Positions 14,601 through 26,703 of a DNA stretch of 64,000 bases are shown here, piece by piece. A program made the translations under genes and the position numbers. Origin of the DNA: Polytrichum commune (Eukaryota > Streptophyta > Polytrichopsida > Polytrichales > Polytrichaceae). The stretch is taken from the NCBI GenBank assembly GCA_950295325.1, contig OX485806.1, positions 3,904,001 through 3,968,000 of the forward strand, in the 5' to 3' direction. Under the pieces are notes generated by a model that was given only the letters and a program-made list of their open reading frames with translations, was not told the DNA's origin and made no database searches. The stretch's first letter is position 1. The number at the start of each line of letters is the position of its first letter.

Positions 14601-15550
14601 ATATCTTATTTGGAATTCGACCCTAGTACTTTACAGTCTTTGTCCTTGTACAAAACCAAGTACGTTTCTGCTAAGAGTAGTAAGGGTAATTAGGGTCACT
14701 CATACACCAAGGTGCAAGCCCCGAGCCCGACTCAAAATGGAGTGGATAGAATTTTTGTTGCTTTGGAACCCTAAAAGTGCGTGAAAGGGCTTTGAACGAT
14801 TTATGAGGAATGAGTTGTTTGCTTATATGGGCCTAGGCATGATTCTAATTGCTAACACATATCATTGGGGATGGGGTAAAAATCTCTTCCTATAGATTTG
14901 TTGTTGTTGTTGTTGTTGTCGTCGTCGTAGGATTAGATTAATTTTAGTAGATCGCTTGAGAAACCAATCCTTGGGTTCTACATATGAATCTACATTTTCA
15001 CCTCACGATGATAGTTGTTATGAACATGTATCAGTTTAGGTAGTCCTAAAGAACTTAGTCATGGTCCACTCAAAAAAGTGCGCTTGTTAATTTGATCAAG
15101 AGATCCAGTTATTTGTAACCTACATGGGTGAGGATCTAAACTTCTAATTTACTAAACTTATCTTTGGTGTACCACACAAAGTCCAGACTCCATAGAGACC
15201 CCGTATCCTCTTGGCTCGTGAAATCTTAGACTTGGATCATATGTAAGCTTAGGTTGGTGAGCAATGGAAAAGGGTTAAATACATGTTCATAGTCCATCAC
15301 ATAACCTGGTTTAGACACAATATCACAATTCACAAAGTTACAGTCCCCACATGTATCCAAGGAAACAACCCGTTAGTAGACATAGCCACAAATGAAGGCA
15401 CCACCAAGGACACCATCACCCCATACCCCACATACACATAGTCCACTCAATCCCATATTGATTAGCAAAACCACTATCAAATCCAACCTAGCAAGAATAA
15501 TAAGGAACTTACAATCCTTCTAATAAAAAGAGCATGACAAACTCACACTC

Positions 15551-15593
<43 letters not shown>

Positions 15594-16680
15594 ATGGGCC
15601 ACCAAAGACCAGATTAACCACAAGCTCTTTATCCCTTTTTGGCAACACAACAAACTACATACACACAACTTACACAATTACCAAAGTTTGGTTTCCCCCA
15701 ATACATGGGTAACCATAGGCCCAAAAACCTTCTTTTCACCTTGGATACACAAAAACACTTATTGCACACAATGGCACAACAATGATAGGGACACGTGACC
15801 ACACCTACTATTGCTATGCAACAATTGATTCCTCAAAGGCCTTAGTATTGCAAGACGCAATGTTGCTACCCACCAACTCATTAGCCTCCTCACATCAACT
15901 CACACGTCATTTCGCAATCACCAACATTGGCCCACAAAATAACAACCCTCAAGACAACGCCATGACACCATGAATTTTAGGTTGCACATGTAACTCCCCT
16001 AGGTGCACACACGTAGCAAACTTTAAGGCCTGACATTGTATACATAAAATGTGCAGTGTTTGAACACTAGATCATACCACTACTACCCACAACCAACCTC
16101 CTTATCTAGATAATCAAGTTCACATTCCAACATGATAGATGCATTGACCAACCTGTCACTAAAAACAACACAAAAAAGTCAAAACACAAATATAAGTAAA
16201 AGTGGACTAAGTCCAAGTCCAAAATGGTTCAAAGTACATCAAGATGGTGTCAAAAAGGCCAATTCCCTCAAATAACAGAGTGGAGTGACTTCCGCGAAAT
16301 AAGGCTAGTATCAGCTTGAGGGAAGAAAGGCTTGAGACTGCCTAGTACTACATTCTGAAATAGGAAAGAAACCTATATCTTTAATAGACTTAATGGATAC
16401 AAGAATGTTAAGTGCAACTGGGAATTTAGCTATATGCAGCAACAAACCGAGGAGGACCAAAAATCAGAACAAAAAACAAGACCAAGACTATTAACAAAGG
16501 CTCTGTAAACTATGTCACTGGAAAACCCAATCACTACCATATCATCTCAGTGAAATTCAAATAAAAAGCACAAGAAAAGGAGGCATCTATTGTTTGACAT
16601 ATCTTATCTAGATGACGCAAAGCCTCTCACAACACAGTGTTTTAAAATATTACATAACAGGGGATGATTCTGAAACTTAC
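8651..16680. other. Long gene-free stretch
   Basis: No supported gene over about 8 kb. Visible landmarks are a poly-A run (about 10,873-10,891), a C-rich run near 12,516, a TTG/GTC run (about 14,900-14,928) and the AG microsatellite listed separately. Open frames up to 153 codons (12,818-13,279, minus) overlap one another in several frames and show no family signature. Confidence 0.4.
15553..15590. repeat. (AG)n microsatellite
   Basis: An uninterrupted run of about 18 AG dinucleotides. Confidence 0.95.
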
Positions 16681-16766
16681 CCGATGCACGCACATAAGCA
16701 ACAGATTCTGGCGGCAAAAACTCAGGGAGCATGGGCCCTGTTCCTAGTCCAAACATAAATACCCTT
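16681..16766 (-). CDS. Orphan exon-like segment of an unidentified gene
   Basis: On the minus strand an 86-base segment is flanked by a good acceptor (pyrimidine-rich stretch ending tttgcag) and a consensus donor (gtaagt). It is open in the frame that reads GLGTGPMLPEFLPPESVAYV, a composition typical of real protein. I do not recognise the family. A weaker candidate partner lies upstream on the same strand (18,387-18,513, an ATG-started frame containing TPRKMGAGTWEMETRES, donor gttttg). A gene running from about 18.6 to 16.6 kb, divergent from the Yip1 gene, is possible, but I could not assemble it. It may equally be a relic. Confidence 0.3.
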
Positions 16767-17779
16767 CTGCAAACGAGAGATGTTACTATCGTCAATCCTT
16801 GGATTCATGAGTATTTCCAAGAGATTTTCTGTATTATGCCTCGATTATGATTTTGTTGATTTTGGAGCAGTTTGTCCAGTTTGGGACGACGAAAAAATAG
16901 AATATTCAGTGTAAACAGGGAGGTCACTGCAGATTCACTTTGGAATTGATAATAACACAACCGGTGTCATATCTTAGGTGAGAAAGTTCAAAAATAATTC
17001 TCAGGCTGAAGAGTTATGGGTCTCACCTAGGAGGTTGACAACTCTAACAACAACATTAAGCCCCCACATCTGATCCTACACTGGCGCTCTTGAAAACAAT
17101 ATTCTATTTTGCGAAATCTGAATTTCTCCTTTGACTCAACATGGTCCATATCATTCAGGCACAACTGGAAGACCTGCCACCAAAGCACCCAGAATTCCAA
17201 CACATGTGACCATTTGCAGAAGACTTGCCATTCCATGGACATGAATAAGTGATCTATTTGTGAATCACTGTTTATCTCAATGATACAAAAAATCAATACG
17301 TCACAGAAACTTGTTTGGAACGTGTACATTTGAGCACTTGTATTCCACCACTCACATTTTCATACTAACTTAAGTAAGCATGAATGAGAGAAGTAATGAT
17401 ACCAAAGTGCGCCAACAAGGCATCTATACTCACAACAACTCCTGCAAATTGCGATGTAAAATTTCAATCTCTACATAGTCTACAGGCACGGACTGTGCGC
17501 TGTTTATAAACTCAATCCAGATCGCTTGTCCACTTTAAAATGTACCCAAAGCTGTTCAGTAACAAGTTACTCATTGCATGCCTACAAATATAAAAGTATG
17601 AAGAAATTTCAAATTTCCACATGAAATCGATCCACCAGTCAAAAGTGGAGAGAGTGTCAGCCTATAGATGTACCTTGAGCATGGGCATTTCCAGCATATC
17701 CAACATCTTTTGCTACGTACTGTTTGACAATACAAACGGACACTTCATTCACGCCAGCCCCTTAATTGGGACCGGAGTT

Positions 17780-17802
17780 TCTATCTATCTATCTATCTAT
17801 CT
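17780..17802. repeat. (CTAT)n microsatellite
   Basis: About five tandem CTAT units. Confidence 0.9.
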
Positions 17803-19200
17803 GCTACGTACTGAAGATGAGCATTTGAGATATTCTCCTGCAATACAGGCATTGGGTGAGAAATTCCACCCATCCACTCCCCAAAATTGCAAAATGTCTG
17901 CATCCAGAGATCTGGAGGTGTAAATAGATACACATCAATTCCAATCAAACAAGAGCAGGAAATTGACCTTCATCACTACCAGCATGAAGAAATACTGTCA
18001 AAGGAACATATGACTTGCTTGAAGGAGGTACATAAGTTGGTAGGCAAACTACCTTTCGAAAGGGGGGCACTAAACACTATTATGCTATCTAGTTCAACTG
18101 CGTAATTTATAAGTGCGTAATTTATAAGGCAAATGGGCTCACATTCAGGTTGGTGTAAATTGCACTGTTGTTTATTTTACTATTTTTTTCTATTCTAATT
18201 TTCTCGGTAGGCAAATCTGTCTGATCCCAATATATGTGCTGTAGCTGAGGATGAAAGACGTGTACCTATTTACACACCTGTTTCTTTATTGCCCCGGTTG
18301 AAGAATTTGCTGTAGGTGAGGGACTACTGGCATTTTGATGTGATGCTGTTTGGACAACTATAGACAAGGTACTGGTGCTCCAAAACCTGTGGTGACCACC
18401 AATTTTGTCAGCGAAACGGTGGAAATTATATGTGGGGCTATGTGCAGAGTAGACTCTCGAGTCTCCATCTCCCAAGTACCGGCACCCATCTTTCTTGGTG
18501 TTCCAGAAGACATAAAAACCTTCTCATCATGTAGACTTTGAAATTTGAATCGACACAGAAGGATTTCGATGGTGCGTAGAGAGAACAATGGCATCTACCT
18601 TTGCAGAGTCCCGACTCCTGGGTCTAGATTCTTATCAATTACCCGCGTACCATGGCAGCAGAGTTCGACACAAATCTATTCGTTTCTGAAGCTTAGTTGC
18701 CACGTGTCGCGAATCTATTGAACGAGACGTATGTAGAGTTGATGTGGCGCAAGAATCACTAATAAGGATTCGCCATTCGAAGCGTTGATGAACCTGCCAT
18801 GGTAGTAGGCACTACGGGTAAGTAGGTAGTGAACTTCAAGTCTTTCCGAGGCAAGCGAAATAATTATCTTCATAGATTACAGATTCTCTTCGGTAATGTG
18901 CTCGTCGTTGATGAGGTAAGGGCGGAAGGGTGGCAAAAACCCTCACATTCTGAAACATTCTCCCCACATCATCGCAACCGCGAGGGTTTTTGCCCATCAT
19001 TTCGTTGCAGAAATCATTCGTAACCATAACTCTAACTCTAACCCTAGCAGCCAGTGGGCATGGTGATGATGTTCGCAATGGAACAGGAGATGAGAGAATG
19101 AATCAAAGGGTTGGCTGCATTCCAGTGTGCTTCTCCGAAGTGCTTAAGTCAACTTTCTTTTGGATGCTTGCTCTTTGATTGATCGAGAACGAGGAAGAAG

Positions 19201-21699
19201 ATGAGGGACGATGTGGCATTATCGTTCGATGGAGCCGATCCATATAGAAACCCTAGGCGAGGGGCTGGCATGCCATCTGGCCCTGGCGGATCCGCCGGAC
19301 TGCCGTTCATGTCGTTCGATTTGGGAGCGGTAACAGCACCTCCACCCTCTCGGCTTGGAAGTAGCGGTGGTTATGTTGGTGGAGGAGGGGGTTTTGGTGC
19401 TTTCGAAGACGAGGCTCCTCTCCTTGAAGGTATGTGTGTGTGATATCGAAAACTCTTGTGTGTCTTCTACTAGCATTTTCTCTCTTCCTCTCTTACCTTT
19501 CCCTACCTGCCCTCGAACTTCTTTCTTGCTATTGCCAGATTGGAAAATTTGCTTTGTGCTACGAGAAGCTTGCCTCGAACCCTAAAAAAGTGTGGTCACG
19601 AAGAATGTCCACTTCAAATCACTGTTCTTACTGTGAGCACCCCGTTCTGACTGACAGTAACCAAAATGCTGAGCTGCTGGAAAAGCATCGCTATGCATTG
19701 TTATCTGTGTCATAATCCCAATTGAATCAATCAACTATCAGGAGTTTCTCATCCAGGCTGTGTGTAGTGGGGTTCAAGGGTGCAACTCCAACTTGTGGTC
19801 CTTAATCGGGCACCTGATTGTTTGCAATCTAGCCCATGAGAATATTGTCGCGAACCCTAAACAATTGTAGTAACAAAGGATGTCCACTTTATATCACTTT
19901 TCTTGCTATGAACACCTGGTTCTGACTGACAGCAATCAATATGCTCAGTGCTGGAAAAGCATGGCTATGCATTGTAATCAGTGTAATCCCAATTGAATCG
20001 CTTAGGTATCAGAAGTGTTCACATCCAGGCTGTGTTTTTTAGGGTTCAAGATTGCAAATCCAACGTTTGTTCCTTGTTTGGGCACCTGATTGTTTGCAGT
20101 CTTGCAGTTGCTGGAAAATCATTGCTATGCATTGTAATTAGTGGTATAATCCCAATTGAATTAATCAGGTAGTTTTATCATCCAGGCTATGTGTTTTACG
20201 CTTCAAGAAACGCAACTCCAACTTGTGGCAATGAAGAATGTCCACCTGATATCACTGTTCTTGCTATGAGTACCCTGTTTTGACTGATAGTAATCAAAAG
20301 CGTAGTTGTTGGAAAAGCATCGCTATGTATTGTAAGTAGTGTTATATTCCCAATTGGATTACTCAGACATCAGGATTTTTCACATCCAGGCTGTGTGTAT
20401 CTGTAGGTTTTAAGGACTGAAACTCTGCAACTTGTGATCACCTGACGTTGTGATGCTGTGTGTGCAATCTATGTGTGTTTGTGCACACAGAGCTTGGAAT
20501 AAATATCCCTCAAATCCTGAAAAGGACACGGACAGTCCTAAACCCGTTCCGCATCAACCCCGATCTACATGAGGATGCAGACCTATCTGGGCCCATCATG
20601 TTCTGCATGCTCTTCGGATTGTGTCAGCTGCTGGCAGGAAAAGTGCATTTTGGTGTGATTTTAGGGTGGATGACACTTGCATCCCTCTTCTTGTACATGG
20701 TCTTCAACTTGTTGGCTGGGAAGAATGGCAGCCTGGACTTGTATCGGTGTGTCAGCTTAGTGGGTTACTGTCTCATTCCAATGGTGCTGTTTTCGGCAGT
20801 CTCAATCTTCCTTCCTAGCAGGTATGAGAGATTTTTGTTGAACCTTAAATAACTTCTAATCTGCCATTTGCTGGCTACTGGAATTTGTATCAAGTTATCA
20901 GTAAAAGTTCTATCTGAACAGCAGTCATCAATGTTTGTATGCGAAGTATAATTCGAGTGTCTGTGGTGCAAACCCCCAGTAAGTTAATGTTGGTCCTACT
21001 TTTAAACGCTTACTTGAAGGTGGTCTGTCACATTGAATCATACTGTAAATGCAAAAATTAGGTTTTACTACTGGAATTTCTGTCAAGTCATCGTCTGTAT
21101 CACATTATACCAATTAATAAAGTTCTATCTGGACAGCACTAATCAATGTTTCTAAGTGAAATTTGACTCGAGTGTCTATGGTGCAGCTCCTCAGTGAGTT
21201 TAATGTTAGTCCCACTTCTAAACGCTTACTTGAAGGTGTTCTGTCACAGTGAATCAAACCTTCAATGCAAAAATCAGATTTTACTACTGGAATTTGTGTC
21301 AAGTCATCATCTATATTACACTTAACCAATCAGTAGAAGGTCTACCTGAATAGCAATCATCAATTATTCTGAGTCTAAGTTTGATTTCAGGTGTTTGGGT
21401 TCCACTGCCCAATAATGTTGGCAGGCTTGCATTTCAGGTTATTTCTGCTGGTGTTCTATTATCAGATGTGTCACTATGGTTTGAATTCTTTCCTGTCCTT
21501 CTGCTCCTAATTTGAAACTGTCTTTCTTTGCAGGGGGATATTTAAATACCTGTTGGGAAGTCTGACTGTGGTGTGGTGCATGCGCTCATTTACAAGTTTA
21601 CTATCAGTACTTGTACCGCATGCTGATGAGCACAGATCTTTAGTTGCTTACCCATGTGGCTTGATATACACAGCTTTTTCCCTTCTTGTGGTTTTTTGA
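19201..21699 (+). CDS. Yip1-domain integral membrane protein (YIPF5-like)
   Basis: Three exons: 19,201-19,429, 20,491-20,821 and 21,534-21,699, all with GT-AG introns and consistent phase, giving 241 residues. The first exon encodes a Gly/Pro-rich cytosolic N-terminus ending in the acidic signature FEDEAPLLE. The splice completes ELGINIPQILKRT, the block that opens the Yip1 domain of YIPF5-type proteins. Exon 2 carries the conserved DADLSGPIMFCMLFGLCQLL and GYCLIPMVLFS segments. Several hydrophobic spans run to the C-terminus, which ends in a hydrophobic VVF. In other eukaryotes these proteins cycle between ER and Golgi, bind Ypt/Rab GTPases and act in vesicle formation. Both introns contain degenerate tandem repeats (listed separately). 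The start is the first ATG in frame with the domain. Identity as a YIPF5/Yip1 member is strong; the exact paralogue is not assigned. Confidence 0.9.
19585..20450. repeat. Degenerate tandem repeats in intron 1 of the Yip1 gene
   Basis: About four diverged units of roughly 200-270 bases. Recurrent blocks are gaatgtccac, ctgactgacag, tggaaaagcatcgctatgca, aatcccaattgaat and catccaggctgtgt. The units fill most of the intron. Confidence 0.8.
20865..21420. repeat. Degenerate tandem repeats in intron 2 of the Yip1 gene
   Basis: Three units of about 190-215 bases. The block ctactggaatttgtatcaag and its variants recurs at about 20,877, 21,068 and 21,284, and aaacgcttacttgaaggtg recurs between them. 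The sequence is unrelated to the repeats in intron 1. Confidence 0.85.
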
Positions 21700-23619
21700 T
21701 CTCTGCTATTAGGTTGCAGGAACAGTGTGCAAGTTAGGCTTTGTTTATGAACTTTCCAAGGCATCCTATCTTATGCCTGAGATAACATGAAGCGATGATG
21801 ATTTTTGCCCAGGATAAACAGGTAGAATGCAATGACCAATTTTTTTTCTTTGTAGTGCATCCACCTCATTTTTCTGCATCCCTTGGATATTTAGACTCAC
21901 ATCTCAAAGGTTATGATTTGCTTACACCTTTCTTGCATCATTGCATGCATCAAACTGGTCCTTGAGATTGGAGCACCTGCCAGTAAAGACTAAAGCTTTC
22001 TATGTTGTTGGAGGCTTTATAATGGTGTAGTACTCAACCTGGTAATATATACGAAATCTCTTCCACTCCCAAAAGTTGGGTAGATGGTGTAAACTATAGT
22101 GTCTGGTTCTGAATCCAGGTATGTTGAAGGAGCAATTCCCTGCATCCTGTATCATTTTATTTTTTGGTTATTGTCTTCTGTTTAAAATAGCTCCACCCAT
22201 GGACCAGACTGTTTGTGTGCTTACTGTAAATATGAAAATCAGAGGCTTAGTGCTTAGTGCAGGACCACAAATGTGCCACTTGGAAATTTTGCAAGAAAAT
22301 GCAAGGCAGAAAGGGCATATGACAATTACTTTGAGCATTACAGTCCCTCCTCTAACTTGGAAAAAAATTCGAAATTTTAATTTGAATTAGCAGTTACATT
22401 ATGAGAACAATGGCATGAAGTGTACCTGAATTGGAGCATATCTAATTTATGTAGGATTGCCCAAAGTCATAAACGCCATTTGACCTGAAGTCAGTATAGG
22501 TTACCAACTGTATGGATACAACATAAATGTGTTTTGCAACTAAGGCCAGTTCTATTATGAGACCTGCCGATAGCTTTATATGTAGATAAATTTATTATGT
22601 CCGTAGTTGATGTGTACTAAATCCGCTTTTATTACATTTATAGCTAATGTGGTTTTCAACAACCTACTATTCTCCCTCTTTAATATGACGTGTTTGGTTG
22701 TGCAAGAAAGTGTCATATTATCCGAATGTCATATTCTACATAATATGATATTTTGGTCTTAATTGAGGTTTTTGAAGAAAATGGCATGTTTCAATGTAAA
22801 ATGTCATTTTGTATACACAATGAAGATACACAAGTATGAGAGAAGAATTTCATTAGAGAATATGCTCACAATGTCACACAATATAGAGGTAAATAATATA
22901 TATAGTCCCATGATGATGTCTTCACCATATCACATACTACGAAAGTAAGAATCTATTGTCTTCTGATGATGTTTGTTGATGTTGGAAATTGACATCTACT
23001 TCAATTTTTTCATAAAAGATTACATGTTCATCATATCTACAACTGAAAACTCTAGAGGATACTCCATTGCAAAATTTGATAATAATTAGGCATATTCACA
23101 TGCTTAAGGAGGCTTGACTACTAGGGTTGGTTGGTCATCAACATCATTTCCCTCCATTGGCTCTTCATTCAAATCTGAACCCAAATGGTTCTCTATCCCA
23201 TGCCAAATCCACCAACTCAATCGTGTTACAATATGCATCAACAATTTCCTACCCTACCAATTGCACATATTCTTCAATAGGCATTTCTTCACTTCCAAGA
23301 TTCGAAGAGGAAATGAAACTTGTCAATTCATTTGTTGCTTCTTTTATTCTCAATTTCTCATGTTCATTATATATGGCAAAATTGACACTCCAATCTGTAG
23401 GTAAAGTCTTGGATTATGATTTGGGGATTTATTTCTCTCCACACTTTACAACATCACATAATTGCATACCTTACATTAGGCACTATTTTCCTCAAATCCT
23501 GGTGAGTAGTACAAGAATCAAAGTTATGAGAGAACTCATTGCAAAAGCTACTTCTTATACCAAACTTTGAATGAAGTTATACCGTGATCCAAGGGTTGCA
23601 CTACACACTTGCAAACCTC
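21700..23619. other. 3' flank of the Yip1 gene and intergenic DNA
   Basis: The 3' UTR must start at 21,700, but I cannot place its end. A 147-codon plus-strand frame (23,127-23,570) has ordinary composition and no family resemblance, and I leave it uncalled. Confidence 0.35.
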
Positions 23620-23639
23620 GGACAACTAACTAAGTGGGG

Positions 23640-24435
23640 AGCTATTTAGCTAGCTAAAAGTTCCAACTAGCTAAAGCTATGCAAGAATTCGGTGTCTTAA
23701 AAGAATAACTAGCTAAAACTAAATGCCATAATCCAAGCGAGGAAAGTTAGCTAGCTAAAGTTAGCTAATAGCTAATTGGCATTTGAATGTAATCTCGATG
23801 GAATAAATGGTGTCATTGCACCCAAACGGTCATCTCTCAAACCCAAACTCGTTGCAGTAGCGATGTTTCTGAAATTGACCATGAGCCTAATTCTTGATAA
23901 TCCAGCAAATGTTACGGAATCTCCGATTTGGAACACCTTGATTCCATCTCGTCTTGAATTGTCAAATGACACAGATGATTCCGGTAAAAATGAAAATGAC
24001 GAAGATGATGAAGAAGAAGATGATGAAGAAGAAGAAGATGATGATGATAATGAGGATGATGACAAAGATGATGATGAAGGTGATGATCTATCACCAATGC
24101 CATTTGAAAATGAGATAGCCGACTATACGTGTTGATTTTAAGCCTTTCAATTTTCTTGTGCAACAACATGAAAATACAAAGCCAACCGAGAGCAATACAA
24201 TTAAATATATATTGTTTGGTTTCGTTTGAATGGATTTCTCTCTGGTTTAGAATGAATATGCATGTCACACAAATTTTTAGCTAGTCAAAGATGAGTGAAA
24301 ATGAGAGTTCCGGAAAAGTTAGCTAGCTAAAGCTAAGTAAGAATCTTAAGTTCGGTAAACCTAACTAGCTAAAGCTAAGTGACAAATAGGGACCCGGAAA
24401 ATTTAGCTAGGTGATGCTAGTTGGCTAGCTATCCA
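23640..24435. repeat. Two clusters of TTAGCTAGCTAAAG-type motifs flanking an acidic open frame
   Basis: Variants of agctagctaaag occur about eight times, mostly in the same orientation, in two clusters (about 23,640-23,785 and 24,275-24,435). Between them a plus-strand frame (23,776-24,135, 119 codons) ends in a nearly pure Asp/Glu tract encoded by GAT/GAA/GAC repeats. The frame could be a microsatellite artefact rather than a gene. Confidence 0.5.
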
Positions 24436-24885
24436 AGGTCTGCACACTTGTAATACTAGGTGGTAAGAAAGCAATAGAAATATTCCTTAATTGCAAGGTT
24501 GAAAAATCAAATGATTCACCCTTACCAACATGCTTAAGAGAATGAGTAGCATAATTGTCCATAAATAAAAGTACCTTTTGCTTTTGAGATTTGAAATGTA
24601 AATTGAGGCCATCATCCAACTCTCAAGTACATATGATGTCATTCATGCCATTCAGTTCGTGAACCACTACACATAATATGTTGGTAACCACCTTCCAAAG
24701 TATCTTGGGTGTAGAGATATGTAAATAATCCTAGGTTTCAACTTGTCAGTGCATGTCGTATTTACAACAAAAGCAAGAGTGAGACGGTCCTTCTAAATTT
24801 TGCACACACAAACTTTTCCTTGCGCTATGTCTTGTTTGGTTGGGCACAATAAATAAACAAGTCTCATGCATATTGTAAACATTTT
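24425..24885 (-). pseudogene. pogo/Tigger-like DDE transposase relic
   Basis: Read on the minus strand across several frames, the pieces follow the order of the DDE_1 transposase core. First comes a NVYNMHETCLF segment (the family has MDET, so the first catalytic Asp appears to be His here). Next is DRLTLAFVVNTTCTDKLKPR, then VLLFMDNYATHS (second Asp), then FLPPSITSVQTLDS (third Asp in the LDS). At least one frameshift and stops lie between these pieces, so the gene is dead. Upstream sequence to about 25,000 may contain remnants of the N-terminal DNA-binding half. These elements move by cut-and-paste using the DDE triad. The reading is clear at motif level but no intact element can be delimited. 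Confidence 0.7.
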
Positions 24886-25525
24886 CCGTTGTCATAAGCA
24901 ATGCGGAAGAGGTCACTGCTTATCAAATTGTGTGCAAGTCGTTTTGTGTGTAAACGTGGTCATCAACACCGACATTGTTGAACTTATGTCCAAAATGAAA
25001 AGCACATGCCACTCAAGATTGTTGTCACCTCCAGAGCCAAGAAATTGAAGAGCTTGGCATGGGCAAATCTAGGAGTATATGTTGGCGAGGACTTCAATTT
25101 CCAATCTAAAGAGATGTGGGATTCAAGTTTGAGGACAAATTTTGAATCAAGAAGAGAAATCAACTTCATAAGTCTACTTTGCAAATCCAGCAATCCCCAA
25201 ACCCTCAACCTCCACCCAAATCCAAAGACTAAAAAATGCAACATTTGTTTTGAAACCAAAATTTTAAACAATCAACTTAAGTTAACTTGAGTTAACCCAT
25301 TGACGAATCCATCCTTAACTCCTTGATCCCAAGGCAAATCACAGTGTTGGTCCCACCACTGCATGCATTAATTACCTCTATTATATGACAAATGAGACCT
25401 AAAAAATATCATATTACAAGCATCGTAATCATAATATCGGGGTAAATTAACACTACAAAGTCTGGTCGATGGGAAATGCGTCATATAATCGAGGTGTTGT
25501 ACTATCGAGTGTCTTATTATCGGGG

Positions 25526-26703
25526 TTAGACTGTACTGGAGTGCACCTCCAGAGCTTGAATCCAAGACCACTTCATGGGTGTGCCATGAAGTTCTGTGTA
25601 AAAATTATTGCCGAGGTATATTCGACTTACAGCGATTGCATGGACTACAGATTTTGTGGTTTCTAGACTTAGGTTCTTTGAGCGAATGCCATTCACAATG
25701 GCGTATGTCAAACACATTTGTTATTCCTCTCACGGCGTAAATTGAACTTTTATCGTCTGCACTGATGCATGAGAATCCGTCAAGCTGTAACTCATCGTCC
25801 ATGAACTCTTCGATCAAAGAATTTTGCATTTGCGGGAGACGATGCCACGTTCATTGCGTTGGATCGAGCTTAAACAACTGCAACTCTATTCTTACCTTTT
25901 GAAACCTTTGTCACGAGCACGAGGCCGCCGTTGCAAGGCACGACTTGAGGAAAGTGGATAGTTGCTGGAACTTCGTCTCCAACCTCCGTCCAGTGTTGGT
26001 GTTTACATCGCACGCTGCAGTAACCAAGTTGTTAATACTAGCTTTGCATACACACAGCACACAAAACACCCATATAAACTGCTCCTTGGCCCATCCGAAG
26101 GTGGAAAGATGGAGGAGAGCGGCCATCCCGGGTTTCCCAAGCATTCTTTGTGGAATCAAGCACGTGAGTACAATCGTGGTTCGGATCAATGTGGAGTATC
26201 TTGTAGCTTCGGAGGTCCTCTGCTACCACTAGATAGAACTTTGAATAACAACGTTCCATATGTTGGGGATTTGCCGGCCTTCCGCGTGATCCAGAGGCGC
26301 AGACCCAGAGGCGCTAGGTGTTCCTCAACAAAATCAGATATAAATCCCCTGCAACTTGAAGCGTCTTGGCATGCTTTCCTAGTTTGCATCTCCAAGATGC
26401 AAAGCTAGAAATGATATGCTTGGCATTAAGTCCCATTCTCGTGACGGAGGATGGTAGGCAAGCCTGATGTAGACTTGATTGTGTCAATTCACCTGCATGC
26501 AAAACGGCTCCGTGATGAAGTACGTGGCTCTTGCATTGCTGCCGTAGACCTCGAGCTTCAGTCTCTCGTAGTCGGATGTTGAGAGCATGGATCTCCAAGT
26601 TTTACTCACCCAAGCACAATTTCAAGAAACTGTCCACAGGAAGGCACATGCGCACACGGTTCACGAGATTCAAGGGCAAATGCTCCCAAATCTCCGGTTC
26701 CAT
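25526..26703 (-). pseudogene. F-box/kelch-type protein pseudogene
   Basis: The minus strand starts at an ATG (26,701-26,703) followed by an F-box-like segment, MEPEIWEHLPLNLVNRVRMC, then LPVDSFLKLCL, as in plant F-box proteins. A stop follows. Downstream, recognisable pieces occur in alternating frames: SFHLRMGQGAVY, VPATIHFPQVVPCNGGLVLV and SLIEEFMDDELQLDG, typical of the kelch-type substrate-binding half. Several frameshifts and stops separate them, so no intact protein is possible. Intact relatives would be SCF ubiquitin-ligase adaptors. The family call rests on motif memory; the degree of decay is directly visible. Confidence 0.65.

Noticed and set aside
15553-15590. GAGA-type regulatory element
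   Set aside because: The AG run is far from any gene and is best described as a microsatellite.
19021-19060. Telomere-like repeats (taactctaactctaacccta)
   Set aside because: Only two to three imperfect units; too short to be an interstitial telomere tract.
23127-23570. 147-codon plus-strand open frame
   Set aside because: No family resemblance, no splice or promoter context, and it overlaps a second frame of similar quality.
23776-24135. Acidic protein gene
   Set aside because: The striking Asp/Glu tract is coded by simple GAT/GAA repeats; the rest has no recognisable domain, so a microsatellite is the simpler explanation.
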